Of a stretch of 64,000 bases of DNA, positions 1-12,359 are shown piece by piece; positions within the stretch are counted from its first letter, which is position 1; the number at the start of each line of letters is the position of its first letter. Source of the DNA: Neckera pumila (lineage: Eukaryota > Streptophyta > Bryopsida > Hypnales > Neckeraceae); the NCBI GenBank assembly GCA_963969595.1, contig OZ018408.1, positions 35,650,108 to 35,714,107 of the forward strand, in the 5' to 3' direction. The notes below the pieces were generated by a model. That model was not told where the DNA came from, ran no database searches, and worked only from the letters and a program-made list of their open reading frames with translations. Position numbers and translations under genes: made by a program.

Positions 1-190
1 CTCACCCTATGAGCAAGGCTTTGAAAATTGTCGACTGATTCATACAATATCTAAATAAAAAATATTTTCCTGTGTTGAAATCCTCTCCAAAATGGGAGCA
101 AGACCACTGACTTAACTACTAAATTATACGGAGTATGTCTTAATTGGTCAGCAAGAAAAATCACGTATGACAAGAGGTACGACTTGGTAC

Positions 191-1707
191 CTGATGTCAA
201 GATCTTGAATTGAACGATGTGCGCGTGGTTCGTCTAGTGCAAGTTCGCAAGTAGGCCAAGCAAAAACTCGAAGGTGACCATCCTGTCCATGATTATAGTT
301 CCAATGCAATAAATATCACAATTTGTATGATCCTTCCTCATGTATTGTATGATCCACTGAACGTAATTTAGATCAACGTGATCAGGGCAAGTATTTCAGT
401 ACCTTGCCACCAGTGACTAACACAGAACCATCCCCATTAAAACGTAGGCAACTTTGGATCCCAATCCCCTGTAGCTGAAGAAGCTCGAGCTCAGAAGCTT
501 TAAGCTGCACAGGGCCCTTTGGGTTTATTATCTCGAAATACCTGCAAGAACCCTCAAATTGTTGGTGTCTGATTCTAGCTGCTCTTAAGTTAACCAAATG
601 ATTTCAATCCACCCTACATTTAAGCTCATTATAGGCACACAATCAACACCCAGAACTTATATTCGAAAAAAAATTCCACCGCCAAGCATTCCTATCAACT
701 TCAGCAGAACTAGAACCTGATTTTACTCAATGGCGATGCCCGGATATATATAACTACCAGCATCATACAAATCTGGAAAGCAAGCTATCTAACGACAAAT
801 GCTTTAGTACTTCCTGAAAAACAAAGGCAACAGAAACTTACTTGCAACTATTTCCAAACGCACAGAGAACTCCTGCACCACTTGGATGCACAACAAGTTG
901 CAAAGGACGACCATCCTCTGTCCCTATTGCGAGGATCTGTAACAACACAAGTAACCTCGTACTTTACAAACAATTTCAAATCCATCTAAAACATGCTCGG
1001 ACCAGAACACATGAATTATTTAAATCAATGACCAAAAAAAATTCAAAACTGGATGCTATTTAGCGATATATTCACTTTCTAATGTTTTGTGAAAGCGATG
1101 ATCAGAGACACCTTGAGAGTCATATGCAATGCACATCCTAAACAATGCTACAGCCAAACATTCACATCCTACAGATATCAAGGAAAATAAAAACCAAAGC
1201 TAAATCCAAAACCCTAAGCTCAAGAAATTCGATTAATTCGCATACGAATCTCTCCATCATGCAATGTAACGATTTCACGATGATCAAATTTTTCTACCAA
1301 ACACTCTCCCACACAAACTCTAATCAACGCCAAAGCATACCGCATAAGCAAACCCGGTGCCGTGTATGCACCCAATCGGATTAACAAATCTCCGAAACCA
1401 CTTCCAAACGTACTTCCCCAACACACAAAACATAAAAAATAAAAAAAAGTAGATAATTCTTTTCAACAAGATTCAGCCACGGAATCCCAATGCTTACAGT
1501 TTCAGAAAGCATGTCGGTATCGAAATTATACTCGCGGACGGCGACTCCATTCTCCGAGGACGCAGCTCCATCGCGGCCCAGCAGAAGAAACCCCGACGGC
1601 GCATCCGTCACACTCCCTGCGCGCGGCACCCACGCCCCGCAAATCGCCTCCGTATCCTCATTCCTGGAGGTCGGGCGCGTGAACTTCACCCGCTTCCTCC
1701 CAGTCAT
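191..1707 (-). CDS. SEC12-like WD40 protein (Sar1 exchange factor / PHF1-like), 5' part, four exons
   Basis: Minus-strand gene running off the left edge. Coding exons read from right to left: 1707-1498 (70 codons), 936-842, 541-403 and 282-191. Every intron starts with GT and ends with AG (donors GTAAGC, GTAAGT, GTACTG, GTACCA) and the reading frame continues across all joins, giving about 178 residues. Diagnostic stretches are MTGRKRVKFTRP at the N-terminus, LQLVVHPSGAGVLCAFGNSC in exon 2, and QGIGIQSCLRFNGDGSVL followed across the exon 3/4 join by GGKDGHLRVFAWP. These match my memory of plant SEC12, SEC12-like 2 and PHF1. In this family the WD40 propeller sits on the cytosolic face of the ER and activates the Sar1 GTPase for COPII budding; PHF1 helps phosphate transporters leave the ER. 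The rest of the propeller and the membrane segment lie outside the window. An in-frame ATG at 1758 would add 17 residues; I prefer 1707 because it aligns with the family start. Which subfamily this is remains open. Confidence 0.9.
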
Positions 1708-2130
1708 TGCTCCCAGCAACAAAAACAAGCAAAAACGAGCACTATTCGCAACGCCCACAGCTTAGAAGCTCAAAGAGCTCAAAGAGCAGGAAAGAAAGGA
1801 TTGTTGCCACAATTTTGCTTCCCTAGCGATGATCGGAAGCTGGATTTGGAAGTAACCCAAATGAGAAGTGCTTTTTGATTCGGGGAAAGAATCCTGGGTT
1901 TTAGAAATTGGAATGCCTGTTGCCCCTGATGCCGAATTGCTGGACTTTCGTCGCTCCGGAGGGCGATTCCTGCTGTCAAGGCGGTACCGTATATGCGGAA
2001 GTATATCCTTGGACTTCTATTACGGGGGCGGCTGGTTCGCTAACATACTGTTTGGGTACTCGACGATATACGTGACCGTCTGGTTTGAGTATACTCTATG
2101 GATACGTAGATTTGTATCTATGACTTAATA
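1708..2130 (-). promoter_or_regulatory. upstream region of the SEC12-like gene
   Basis: This interval lies between the start codon and a MITE at 2131. It has higher GC than the intergenic DNA to its right, no convincing ORF and no clear TATA box. I infer it holds the 5' UTR and core promoter; no specific element is recognised. Confidence 0.35.
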
Positions 2131-2537
2131 CAGTAGAACTTCTCTTAGTGCATAGTTTTGGGACTATGCATTAAGAGAGGTTTATGAGGTTTATGCGTAG
2201 CTTGGCATCGGGAATCTATGAGTTTGTCAACAGCCTTTTGCGCAGCAGTTCCCTTTTTTTTGTTGTCATCATGTTACTATTATTATGAGATCACGTGATG
2301 ACAGATTAGAATGAAAAAAAAAACATTTAAAAAATAGTCTATCTAAAATCTTTATTTTTTTAGCCTACTTCGTCCACAAAGCAAGCACCTATTTTGAGGT
2401 TCTGTACTGAACTCTAACTGACGCGGCCTCTCACTATTGGGCCTCCAACTACTGTTCACAAATAAATGCTTCAAAGTATGACCTCTCTTATTGCATATTA
2501 TGCACTAAGAGAGTATACACTAAGAGAGGTTCTACTG
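2131..2537. mobile_element. pogo/Emigrant-like MITE
   Basis: A 407-bp non-coding element with terminal inverted repeats. The left end is CAGTAGAACTTCTCTTAGTG; the reverse complement of the right end is CAGTAGAACCTCTCTTAGTG. TA precedes the left end, and the right TA appears mutated. The CAGTA-AACCTCT terminus resembles plant Emigrant/Lemi1 (pogo-like Tc1/mariner) ends as I recall them. The subterminal motif TTAGTGCATA recurs in both orientations. No transposase is present. Confidence 0.75.
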
Positions 2538-3992
2538 CGGTTCTAAATGAATGTCGTTGGTAAATATATTCATTGGAATAATAATTTATGGCATTTTGAA
2601 AGCAAGTACTTTGAGTAACACTAAATACCATCATTAGTGTAGTAGAAAGTGATGGCTTTACTACTAATGTGTCAAATAACCCAAAATTTTCAACAAGCGT
2701 ATGATTGATGAGAAGTGACATTTTGCTCCCAGTATAACATCTCCAATATAGTTTGCCAGAAAATGATCCTATTATTGGATGAATAGGTGCATTTTTGTTT
2801 CCATAGGAATCTAAAAGTCATTTATTAAATACTTTTGTCCTCCGAGGTGTTCTAAGATTAATGTATAATGAATTACAAAGAAAGAATTATGATATATATC
2901 ATCTAGTATTTCATAGTAACTTATTACATGTTAGACACCAACTCCGGAGTAGTGGAAAGTGAGTTCTATACACAAAATCATATATAGGTCTCAATTGGTA
3001 CCTAGTAATTTCAAGTGGAATCACACTTGGAATTACGACACACTTATTGCTACCGTTATCATCAAAGGCATCTAGCAATTCCTAGCAAAACTACTTTCTT
3101 GATCATAACCAATCCTATTACCAAGATAAAGAAATAAATATTGAATAATTTTAGATGTTACTATTCCAACAAAGTATTTAAAAATAAATGCACTCATTGA
3201 TAGAAGTTACAAAATATGGAATCAAATAAAATTAAGAGCAATTTTTGAGCAAACCACACAAGTTAAATAATTCAATACAAGAGTTAGCATGACCACCTTG
3301 CACTAATTTGGATCATTTTAGATGATTGTGGTTTAATTAATGTGAAACATTGAATGTCGTTCAGATGAAAATTGAATGAAAGTTTAAGAAGTGGATGAAA
3401 GTTGAATGAAAGTTAAATTTTAATCAAATATTTGAGATTGTATAAAATAATGTATACTAAAATTTATCTAAAATATTTTGAGCTATGATATTAGTGTACA
3501 TTACAAATTTGCATAATTTTGGAACCTGAATTAGTGCAAGTTAGCGTTATTAGTGCAAAGCACACTAATTGGATTAACTTGTATAGTATTATTTCATTCA
3601 TATTTGACATGCTCCAAACAAAAGAACTTGATATTAGACATCATTGTGGAAATGGAGATTATATAAGGATTTTCCTCCAATACTATTTATAAAAAAATTA
3701 AAAAAAAATTAAACATAATTGAGAGTTAATCTTTGAATTCCCATGTATAAATTCTTAACTAACTTCCCAAAACCTGAAATGTAAAATATAATCACATTTT
3801 ATTAGAGTCTAAATTTTCATCTCAAAACTTCAAACACTTTTGTTTTGAGTTAATACCTTCTTATTAACCACTACTTTTAGAGAGGAATAATGAATGAATG
3901 AATTCATACATGCCCCATGTGTTCAAAAGACTTGTTTTTATTAAGACTTGAATTGATCATTTTTCAAAACATGTCCTCTACAATTAAGGTCT
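2538..3992. other. AT-rich intergenic DNA, nothing recognised
   Basis: No ORF of note. Around 3360-3415 there is a short imperfect repetition of GTTGAATGAAAGTT. No element ends could be defined. Confidence 0.5.
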
Positions 3993-5022
3993 ACTAGTGT
4001 GGCCCTGTGCCGTTGGCCCAATTTTCATCTACTCCCGGTTCCACTCCTGGTTCTACTTCCGATTCTACTCCCAGTTCTACTCCCGGTTCTACTCCCAGTA
4101 CCAAGAACGCCACCAAAATCAAAGTAAAAGTAATTTTCTAATTTTTTAATCAATAAATACTTTGAAATTCAATAAGTTTTGCACCACCGCTCCAAACGCC
4201 ACGAAACCAAGCCGATGCACCCCTCCTCGGCGAGAGCTTTCCGACGGTACCAAGCACGTGGCCGGGGGACGCACGGTCAGGAAGTTGTCCATGCTACAAA
4301 CAAAACAAAACAAAACAAAACAAAACAAAACAAAACAAAACAAAACAAAACAAAACAAAACAAAACAAAACAAAACAAAACAAAACAAAACAAAACAAAA
4401 CAAAACAAAACAAAACAAAACAAAACAAAACAAAACAAAACAAAACAAAACAAAACAAAACAAAACAAAACAAAACAAAACAAAACAAAACAAACAAACA
4501 AACAAACAAACAAACAAACAAACAAACAAACAAACAAACAAACAAACAAACAAACAAACAAACAAACAAACAAACAAACAAACAAACAAACAAACAAACA
4601 AACAAACAAACAAACAAACAAACAAACAAACAAACAAACAAACAAACAAACAAACAAACAAACAAACAAACAGCCTCATTTAAGGTATTGAAGGTCTATA
4701 TACCTTAAATTTGTTTGTTTGTTTGTTTGTTTGTTTTGTTTGCTACTTTGAGATCTCCCGGACCGTGCATCCCACGGCCACGTGCTTGGTACCATTGGAA
4801 AGGGCTCGGCGAGGAGGGGTGCACGGGCTTGGTTTCATGGCGTTTGGAGCGGTGGTGCAAAAGTTATTGAATTTCAAAGTATTTATTGATTAAAAAATTA
4901 GGAAATTACTTTTACTTTGATTTTGGTGGCGTTCTTGCTACTGGGAGTGGAACCGGGAGTGGAACCGGGAATAAAACTAGAAGTGGATGAAAATTGGGCC
5001 AACGGCACAGGGCCACACTAGT
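3993..5022. mobile_element. 1-kb foldback element with microsatellite core
   Basis: The two arms (about 3993-4300 and 4742-5022) are inverted copies of each other. They begin ACTAGTGTGGCCCTGTGCCG and share a long inner stretch around GGTACCAAGCACGTGGCC. The left arm carries six 12-bp tandem units (4030-4101, consensus TACTCCCGGTTC); the right arm carries about four. The loop holds (CAAAA)38, (CAAA)45, a small hairpin and then the complementary TTTG run. Long arms with internal tandem repeats resemble foldback transposons. It encodes no protein; the long ORFs here are translated microsatellite. Confidence 0.85.
4301..4741. repeat. (CAAAA)38 then (CAAA)45, with inverted TTTG tract
   Basis: CAAAA runs perfectly from 4301 to 4490 and CAAA from 4491 to 4670. 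After a 40-bp spacer with the hairpin TTTAAGGTAT/ATACCTTAAA, a TTTG tract (4711-4741) provides complementary sequence, so the microsatellite is itself part of the foldback structure. Confidence 0.98.
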
Positions 5023-5030
5023 ACTAACTA

Positions 5031-5321
5031 AGGTAGGGGGCTGTAAAGGCAACCCTTTAAGAGCTGATTTGCATTTTGGGGAAGCTAAATTGCTTGAAAT
5101 AGTTTTTAGTAAATTTTTGTGGTAAGAAAAATGGAATTGGCACCTAACCCAAGTCGTTTCATATCTGTTGGACCTCCATGGAATTAGTTATGAATTTTTG
5201 AAGTTGAAAATACAGTGGTTTCTAAAAGCGACTCCTCCTAAAATGTACACTTCTGGTACATGTAGAGGCAAAATGTACCATATTGCTTTTAGAGACAGGT
5301 TGCTTTTACAGCCTCCTACCT
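5031..5321. mobile_element. TA-flanked MITE, family A copy 1
   Basis: A 291-bp element flanked by TA. The left terminus is AGGTAGGGGGCTGTAAA; the right end is TTTACAGCCTCCTACCT. It is homologous, in inverted orientation, to 49127-49421 (shared interior: the AAATGTACACTTCTGGTACA region and GAAACGACTT). It abuts the foldback element. Non-coding; TA duplication suggests the Tc1/mariner superfamily. Confidence 0.85.
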
Positions 5322-6131
5322 TATGTTGGAACATAGACGAGGAAAATAATAATGTTGTAAGGTGTAGTGTACCAAAAAATTGCTTACCAACATGAGGAAG
5401 ACTGATGCCCATTCATGTTGAAACCTGAGCAAATAGTTGTGTTGACTAACCTGGTTGAATCGGACCATCAGGTTGGGCAATAATAGTTTTAGGGCCAGCT
5501 CCCATGTGGAGTCAGAGGCTGGTGCTGGGCTGATGAAGCCCACCAATCAACAATAGAATGGAAATTTCAGAAAAACCAAACTACCGTAAGGTAGAAACAC
5601 CCAAAATCGTCAATATAAGCAATTCAGTTTAGTTGGAGGCACCTTTTCCTACAAATAATATTTTTGTAGTATTTGCGAGTGAAAACCATGAATATTAAAA
5701 AAAAGAATTAGATTTTTTGATTGTGGTATGTAATTTCTATGGTTTTTCAAAGTGGCAACTTTCTAAAATGCATCCCCTGTTTAAGAAAGAGTGACATATT
5801 CCTTGAAATCTCTACAACTATCATTGATGAAGCGGGTATGGTTAAAAGGGGTAGTTTATGAACCTCCTACCTTTGCACTTGAGACCCAAAACCCCTTCTA
5901 GAATAGGTCTGGTTGTCAAGGTCCAAAGAAGTCCACCTATGGTAGAAACACCCATTAGCGCACCTGTTTCCATTCTTGTATCCTAAATTGTCACCAAATC
6001 TGTCTCTAGAATTTCCATTAATGTGCCCTTGAAATGCTTAATTTTAATTCGCCGATGCATTTGAAGGACACATACCTTTAACCCTCAATTGCTGACTATA
6101 GATTTTTATAAATGGTTCTAAAACCTCCTAC
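5322..6131. other. intergenic DNA, nothing recognised
   Basis: No supported ORF or element boundary. The phrase GGTAGAAACACCCA occurs twice (about 5590 and 5941), which hints at older repeat material. Confidence 0.45.
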
Positions 6132-6135
6132 TCAA

Positions 6136-6696
6136 CCCCTAAGGGACAATTGAAAAACTGGGTAGATTCCTATGAAGTCAATTTTGGTTGAATGTTCACG
6201 AAGTTTTGATACAAGGTGTGAATATATCCCCCCTTAGTGGGACTTTGATTTTTTTTCGGATTGGGTGCTTGAATCAAAAGTTATGTTGCCTTGAACTTTT
6301 TTGGTAGCTCGGGCAATTTGGTCATCTTTTGAACATCTTTTGCAAGCTCATCAACTTCTGAAATTTGACATGTATGTAACTTACATGATACAAGATGCAA
6401 ATGTCAAAAAAATAAGCATACGTAATGTAAAGATCTCATTCTAGGAGGATTTAAAGTTTATTGGCCCTATTAGGCAAGGTAAAAAAATACTCTTTCCTCT
6501 AACTTCAAACATTATAATCTTTCAATCCTTGTGGTCAAAGTTTTTGAAATTTTTTCCTTACATCCCTGTAGTAGTTTAGTACAAATTTATATGGTTCAAT
6601 TTGGAAAAAAACTTTTTTTTCATTTTTTTATCATTGCCCTGAAAAGTGGCAATTTTTTACAATTTCTATCAGAAATAAGCCTCCAGGCTTTAGGGG
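6136..6696. mobile_element. TTAA-flanked piggyBac-like non-autonomous element, copy 1
   Basis: Ends are CCCCTAAGGGACAATTG (left) and GGCTTTAGGGG (right). The right flank is TTAA; the left flank reads TCAA, one substitution away. The interior is homologous to 50575-51148 (shared CCTATGAAGTCAATTTTGGT). 561 bp, no intact ORF. Confidence 0.75.
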
Positions 6697-6700
6697 TTAA

Positions 6701-7174
6701 GGAATGAAACATGGGAATTGAAATAGAAGAAGTTAATACCTGCCATAATGGAAGATGCAAGAAGATCCTTGGAAGTTTTCAAACCTGTAAAGTAACTGAA
6801 TAAGCACTTAAATTTAGTTCATATTACCAAACTATGTAAACTATTGTTGGACCTTATTGAAAGTCAAACAAAGCTCCATATTCAAAACGGACCCTAGGTT
6901 CTCATGTTTACAAGACTTAAATTTTAAACAAGAATCTAGGTTGGACAATTTTTCAAATAGGTCTAAATTAGATGTAGTACCTTACATTGTTATCAAGCAA
7001 TTTATTGTATAGAAGGAATCAACAATAAGTATGCAAATGCCTTTAAAAAATGTAGATCTTTGCACCACGGGGATTTTGAGCTCAAGTGGTTTGCAATCTT
7101 TGGACTAATCAAGGCTATTCATACTACTAAAATCATAACTCCCTCTGTAATATCACAAATGCTACCATTAATAA
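6701..7174. other. AT-rich intergenic DNA
   Basis: No ORF or repeat boundary recognised. Confidence 0.45.
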
Positions 7175-7813
7175 TAGAGGCTCATGCTTGCTATGCTATG
7201 CATTCATTGTATCACATATTAGTAAAAGTTTGATATATTTGAATAAAATGCATGATAATGATTTCAATAAGTCTTTGAAATAATTAATTTTAATATTTTG
7301 TAAAAATATTTTCAATCATGCACACATAAAAATAATATTTTCATACAATGTTATATTACAAAAATAGAGTAGTAGTATCACTTTTACAGCTTTTATGATT
7401 TCAAAATTCTATTGCTACTACCAAATGATTTGAGAAATTTATTCAATTGAAGCGATTTTGGATTTCACAACAATTAAGTTGTTCATGAAGTTTTTGAAAT
7501 TTACAAGTTTTTCTTTTCAATTCACCAAGTTTTTGGGTTGCCATTGTTTGTAACAATTGAGTCACCTTTTGAATGCATTACAATAAATGTGTATCTTTTA
7601 CAGCACTCACCATTGCATATATTTCATTCATCATTCAATAAATTTCTATTGTACATTTCAATATATGCTTACTTATAAACAAAATTATACAAAGATTTTA
7701 GTAATTTTTATTTGAATATTTATTGAAATTTTTGTTTTGCATTTTATCTAATACATAAAAAATTTCATAAAATTCTAATGATGAATGCATAGCATAGCAA
7801 GCGCCAACCGCTA
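7175..7813. mobile_element. hAT-like element with TAGAGG termini
   Basis: An inverted repeat of about 40 bp bounds a 639-bp AT-rich interior. The perfect core of both ends is CTTGCTATGCTATGCATTCA. Outermost bases are TAGAGG (left) and TAGCGG (reverse complement of right), fitting the YA-NG start of hAT elements. No clear 8-bp target duplication and no coding capacity, so the superfamily is tentative. Confidence 0.6.
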
Positions 7814-8884
7814 GTAGTAATTGAAGAGAAGAGTGTTGAAGGAAACCACTCTTTGTTACTCTTTAGATGACACTATGCATTCAATTGAACAAATGTGTCT
7901 AATTTAAGATGAAATTTTATACAAAATTAGATAAAAATATGTAAGAATATGACTTAACAAAATGACTTTCTCTTAGAGCTAATTGATCATATATACAAAT
8001 ACTATAAATTATTTGCTAATTGTACACTTTATTCCATCAATCTAACCAAAACGTGGAAAAAAAAAGTTTACAATGGGAGTTTTAGAGTGGAAGGCTTCAA
8101 TTCAAAGATTTTCTTCTTTCTTTCTATTATGAAGTCACTCCAATTTGAAATCCTTGTTCTTATAGGCCTATATATAGAGTTTGAAAGTCACCATTTTGGA
8201 ATCATGTCTAGTGGAATGCAAATCTTGCACTCTCATACAATCAATGCATAAGCTTTCATAGTTCCTGAAAACAAATTATGGACTTAATCTTGATTTTTTT
8301 AATAAAAGATATTTCTAAAAAAGAGACCGTTTTGTAAATCCTATGGCAATAGTTTCATCAAATTCTGAGTTAAATTCTACCTTGTGAAATTTTTCAAAGT
8401 TGAAAGACATAGTATAGTTTACAGCTCATGTTTTCAGTGGGTTCAACTTGATCGTGGATTGAAAAGTTAGCCAACCAATGCAGTTGTTGCCCCCTCCCAA
8501 AAGGACAGATCCAAGGAGCTCAAGGAGGGGAAAAGTGTGCCCATTCTTGTTTTTCAGCTTATAATCACTACTCTCATTTCAATGACCACTATGCATTACA
8601 AGCTCCACCAAAAACTGCAAAATGACCAAAATGTTATGAAATTTTAGATGTGCATTTTCAACTCTCTTGCCTTTCATTGAGTACAGAGAAGGTAATCATT
8701 TCAAAATATTCTCACTAAGATATGCTCCTTCAAAATGAGCTACCCTATTTTTCCATTGACCCAAATAAAACTTCAAATTTAAATATCTACTAAATTGTGT
8801 GGTTAAATAATCTAAATTTTTTTGAGATCAATATAGAAATAAAGATTGCATCCAAAAATCAAATTATTTAAATTCCTTGTAAAA
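7814..8884. other. AT-rich intergenic DNA
   Basis: No ORF or element ends. The phrase CAACCAATGCAGTTGTTGCCC near 8470 recurs in degenerate form at 37040-37170, so this is old dispersed repeat material. Confidence 0.4.
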
Positions 8885-9763
8885 ATTTTGGACAAGTACA
8901 TGTAACTAGAGATTTCCATATTTTTGGCCCAAATTTTGATAGAAGGTAGGGACAAAGAATAGCTTTCATATGCACTAAATTTCATGACATATGGAAATGT
9001 GAGTCAAAAGTTATGGCCTAATATGTTACTTTTTTTTGTAAATGGGTAGTACGGGCAGATAAAAAAAAAAAAAATTCAAAAAAAAAATTGAAATTGGTTT
9101 TCTAGAGATATATATACTAAAAAGCTTTGAATCATCCCATTTTGACCAATGAGTCAAAACTTATGAAGATTTTTAGTTTGCAAACAGTCATGGATTTTCT
9201 ACTCTAAAATAAACTTTGAAGTCCTTTATCTTAATCAATTTTCAATATGTTTTGAAAAAAATAAAATCATAGGATGTAGATTACTTATTACAATTTTGCA
9301 ACCATTGGAATAGACATTTTTCAATTCTATAATTAAATTCTTGACAATTTCGAATTTTGAATCATTCTCTACCACTATCTACTTACTATTTTTTTCCTAT
9401 ATTTTGTACAATTTCAAATGAAGTGAAGTTTTTCAAGCATGTAGCCAACTTGTCTAGGAAAAATAATCCAAAGAAGCACCATCATTTTGGACATTTTTTC
9501 ATCAAAAAGTGAGCTTGTGAAGTGCAGCTGCCTTGTTTTTTGCAGGGCCAAAAAAATGGTTACAATGAATTTGAATGCTTATATCATGCAATCCATGCGG
9601 CGGAAATCTTTGAAACCTTTACCACATGCTCTCAAGTTAGTATACTACAAGATCCTATGGTTACATGTGTCAAAATTTTTTTTTTTTAAGAAATTGAGTA
9701 CTTGTACTAAACATGGCAGATTTTGAGCGTTTTGGTGAAAACATAGTCATGGAACTTTAGGAG
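8885..9763. mobile_element. TTAA-element, left-truncated copy 2
   Basis: The right end is GGAACTTTAGGAG followed by TTAA. The interior matches 57621-58542 and, inverted, 31190-32078 (shared ACTAGAGAT and TTACTTTTTTT blocks). No matching left terminus is found, so the copy is truncated or its end has decayed. Confidence 0.7.
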
Positions 9764-9767
9764 TTAA

Positions 9768-10660
9768 CAAAAGGATCCTATGATTGGATTTGTCAAAAAA
9801 AAATATTGATGAAGATTTTGACCTTGCTTTGGGACGAGTATTTTGAAGCAGTTTTGGACCTCTAAACATGTTGGTCCTTTAGAGGTTAAAAAAAAGAAAA
9901 TAATGAAGGCAATGATCATATCATGTTGTGGCAATTACCGGCACCATTTCTCCATTTCTCGACCTTTTTTGTATAGCATTGCATTGTGTGGTCACCATGC
10001 CAATTCACATGACTAGGAAGCAGATTAATTTGCAGTGCAGCCTGTCTAGAACAACCACAAGCTTGAAGGCAGCGTGCGATGTGCGATCAGATCATCATCA
10101 TCCTTTGCAACCACTAAAAGTTATGTCATATGTTAAAAAAATAAAATTATGTATTAGATAACCGACGAGCCTCGGTAGCGGCGAATAGGTTATTGGACAT
10201 AACCGATTGTTCACTTTTCAATCACAACCTTTGATCTTCATGATCCAAGGGTGTAGGAAGCAAGTTGAAAGGAGAGAAGGTTATGAGTTACAACTTGTAA
10301 TGGCAATGATGATGGGTTGCCAATGGGACGGTGCCACGTGAGTGTTGAAAACTCAACAACCGGTTATGTCAAGCTTGCTTGCTTTTGTAGCAGCTTGTCG
10401 CAGGGTCTCAAGTTTCAACCCTGAGTTAAGGGCCTTTTTGAAGCAGCTTGGTGGAAGTTGGATACAGGTATGAAAAAGTGTAAAAGGTTAACTCTAGAAC
10501 ACTAGGCTGGTCACCGTAAAAATCATCCTTTCTGGTACCATGGCGTGAATCATTTGGTTGAGAAGAAAACACAAGATCACTCATTGGAGGTTAAACTATT
10601 GTGCAAGATTGATCTCCTCTTTTCACACAAAATTTCAAGGTTGAACAAACTTACACTTCT
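9768..10660. other. intergenic DNA with a moderately GC-rich patch
   Basis: At 10160-10380 there is less AT-rich sequence containing GGTTAT/ATAACC motifs in both orientations (for example ATAACCGACG at 10159 and ACCGGTTATG near 10362). This could be another small element, but I cannot define its ends. ORFs are short and unconvincing. Confidence 0.4.
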
Positions 10661-10666
10661 CTTTCT

Positions 10667-10830
10667 AAGGATCGTTTGTCATCCATCATGCATTTTTGTC
10701 TTGTACAGAAGGATCCTTTGTCATTCATCGTGCACTTTTGTCTTGTACAGAAGGATCCTTTGTCATCCACCATACACTTCTATCTTGTATAGAAGGATCA
10801 TTTGTCATCCATCATACACTTTCTGTCCGC
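10667..10830. repeat. 42-bp minisatellite, four units
   Basis: Units start at 10667, 10709, 10751 and 10793 with AAGGATC-TTTGTCAT. The period is exactly 42 bp, so an open frame contains a 14-residue repeat. There is no independent sign that it is translated. Confidence 0.9.
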
Positions 10831-10835
10831 AGTGA

Positions 10836-11958
10836 TGTTACAAGGTTAATCCTTCAATGCATTTGGAGCCAAAAAGGGACTTTTGGGTGATTTTAAATGC
10901 AAAGTTTTGGATGAATGATTGGACTTTTTAGCCAATTTCTGTTTAGAGTTCTTTGAATGGGTGTATAGTTGATGATGATGGAAACTTCGTCATAGAGGAA
11001 TTATTGACATTTTTGCACAAGGAGATGCTAAAAAATGAATGACAAAAGACGCTCTTTTAGCGTATTTTGACACTCTTGATATGAATTTTAGACATTACAA
11101 TCATCTTTTTTGAACTTGAGTTCAATGAATGAAATGAAGCTAACTAAGTCTAGTTTCTATTCCAGTTCAAAATTCTATAAAACCACTAAAATTCAAATAT
11201 TTTATTGAGGTTTGAACTTTGAGCATATAATCTAGGTCTAGTGATGTTCTATTTATAGAAAAGGATGGAATTTTAGTAAACACCATGATATTTTAAACTA
11301 TTATATGGCAATGGCAATGGTAAAATTTCAAATTTTTTAAGCATATTTTGTATTTGATATGAATTGTTTTAACCATTTCTTCAAAAATGTAAACTAATTT
11401 TAAATTTTCATCAAAATTTTTGAAAATGTTAGGAAATGTAAAAGACATGTAATTTCATCTTTGAAAAATAAAATAACCAAATATTTATTAATATTTAATA
11501 AAAAATAGAGCATACATAGCAAAAAATATTGGAGTTTGAATATAGGGCCTTGTAGAGCATTTTTTAAGGATTAATCCTATAAGGACGTTGATCTAAATGT
11601 AATCAATTTCTATTAATTTCCAAAGTAGAATGCCCTTATCACTAAAGTGCTAAGAAGGACAAATGATCTCTAATGAATGACTTTCACAATTACTATAGAA
11701 ACAAAGATTGCACCTATTCATCAAAGGATTTTGTGATTTTTGGCTAACTACTTTAGTAATAGGTTTTGTCCTTCTAGGATTGAAATACTAAACCATTCAT
11801 CAGAGATCAAAGCCATGTGCATCTTAGTAGAAATTCACAATTAGACACTATTTGGGTTATGGCCCACAAAATAATATGTTTACTTAAACTGACCAAAATA
11901 TATCTTTAATTAAATTGACTCACTTGAAACACTTCTCAAACTGATGCAAAACTTAATC
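10836..11958. other. AT-rich intergenic DNA
   Basis: No supported gene or repeat boundary. Confidence 0.45.
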
Positions 11959-11960
11959 TA

Positions 11961-12356
11961 AGGTAGAGCCACCCATAACCAACTGAATAAGGAATTCCAA
12001 CATGATCTGGAGTAGTGAAGGCAAAACAAATATTTTTTAGAGGTACATCGATAGCAATGACAAGGATTGCAAAAAACTTGGTAATTTTATCGCTTGAATT
12101 GAAATTACTAGGAATTTTGGGAGACAAAAAGTACTCCGGACCCATAACCAATGCTAAACTCTTCCAATTCCGATCATTCAATAACTTTTTTTCCAATCAT
12201 TATTTCCTACTTTCTTTCTTACAACTTGGGACATGTATTGTATATTTATTAGTTCCAATTTTGAAAACAAAAAAAAAGAAATTCTAAGCTTGGTCAAAAA
12301 TACGTGCACCTATACGTCGGAAATGGGTCACAGGTCGGGAATGGGTGGCTCTACCT
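11961..12356. mobile_element. TA-flanked MITE, AGGTAGAGCCACCCAT family
   Basis: A perfect 16-bp terminal inverted repeat (AGGTAGAGCCACCCAT) at both ends, flanked by TA on both sides. 396 bp. The internal ORFs (up to 90 codons) have no recognisable product. Confidence 0.85.
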
Positions 12357-12359
12357 TAA

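Noticed and set aside
1145..1426. Short ORFs on both strands between exons 1 and 2 of the SEC12-like gene
   Set aside because: They lie in intron 1 and show no recognisable motif; the spliced minus-strand frame explains the region.
4146..4691. Long ORFs of repeating KQNKT, NKQTN or VCLF residues on both strands
   Set aside because: They are translations of the CAAAA/CAAA microsatellite, open in several frames at once.
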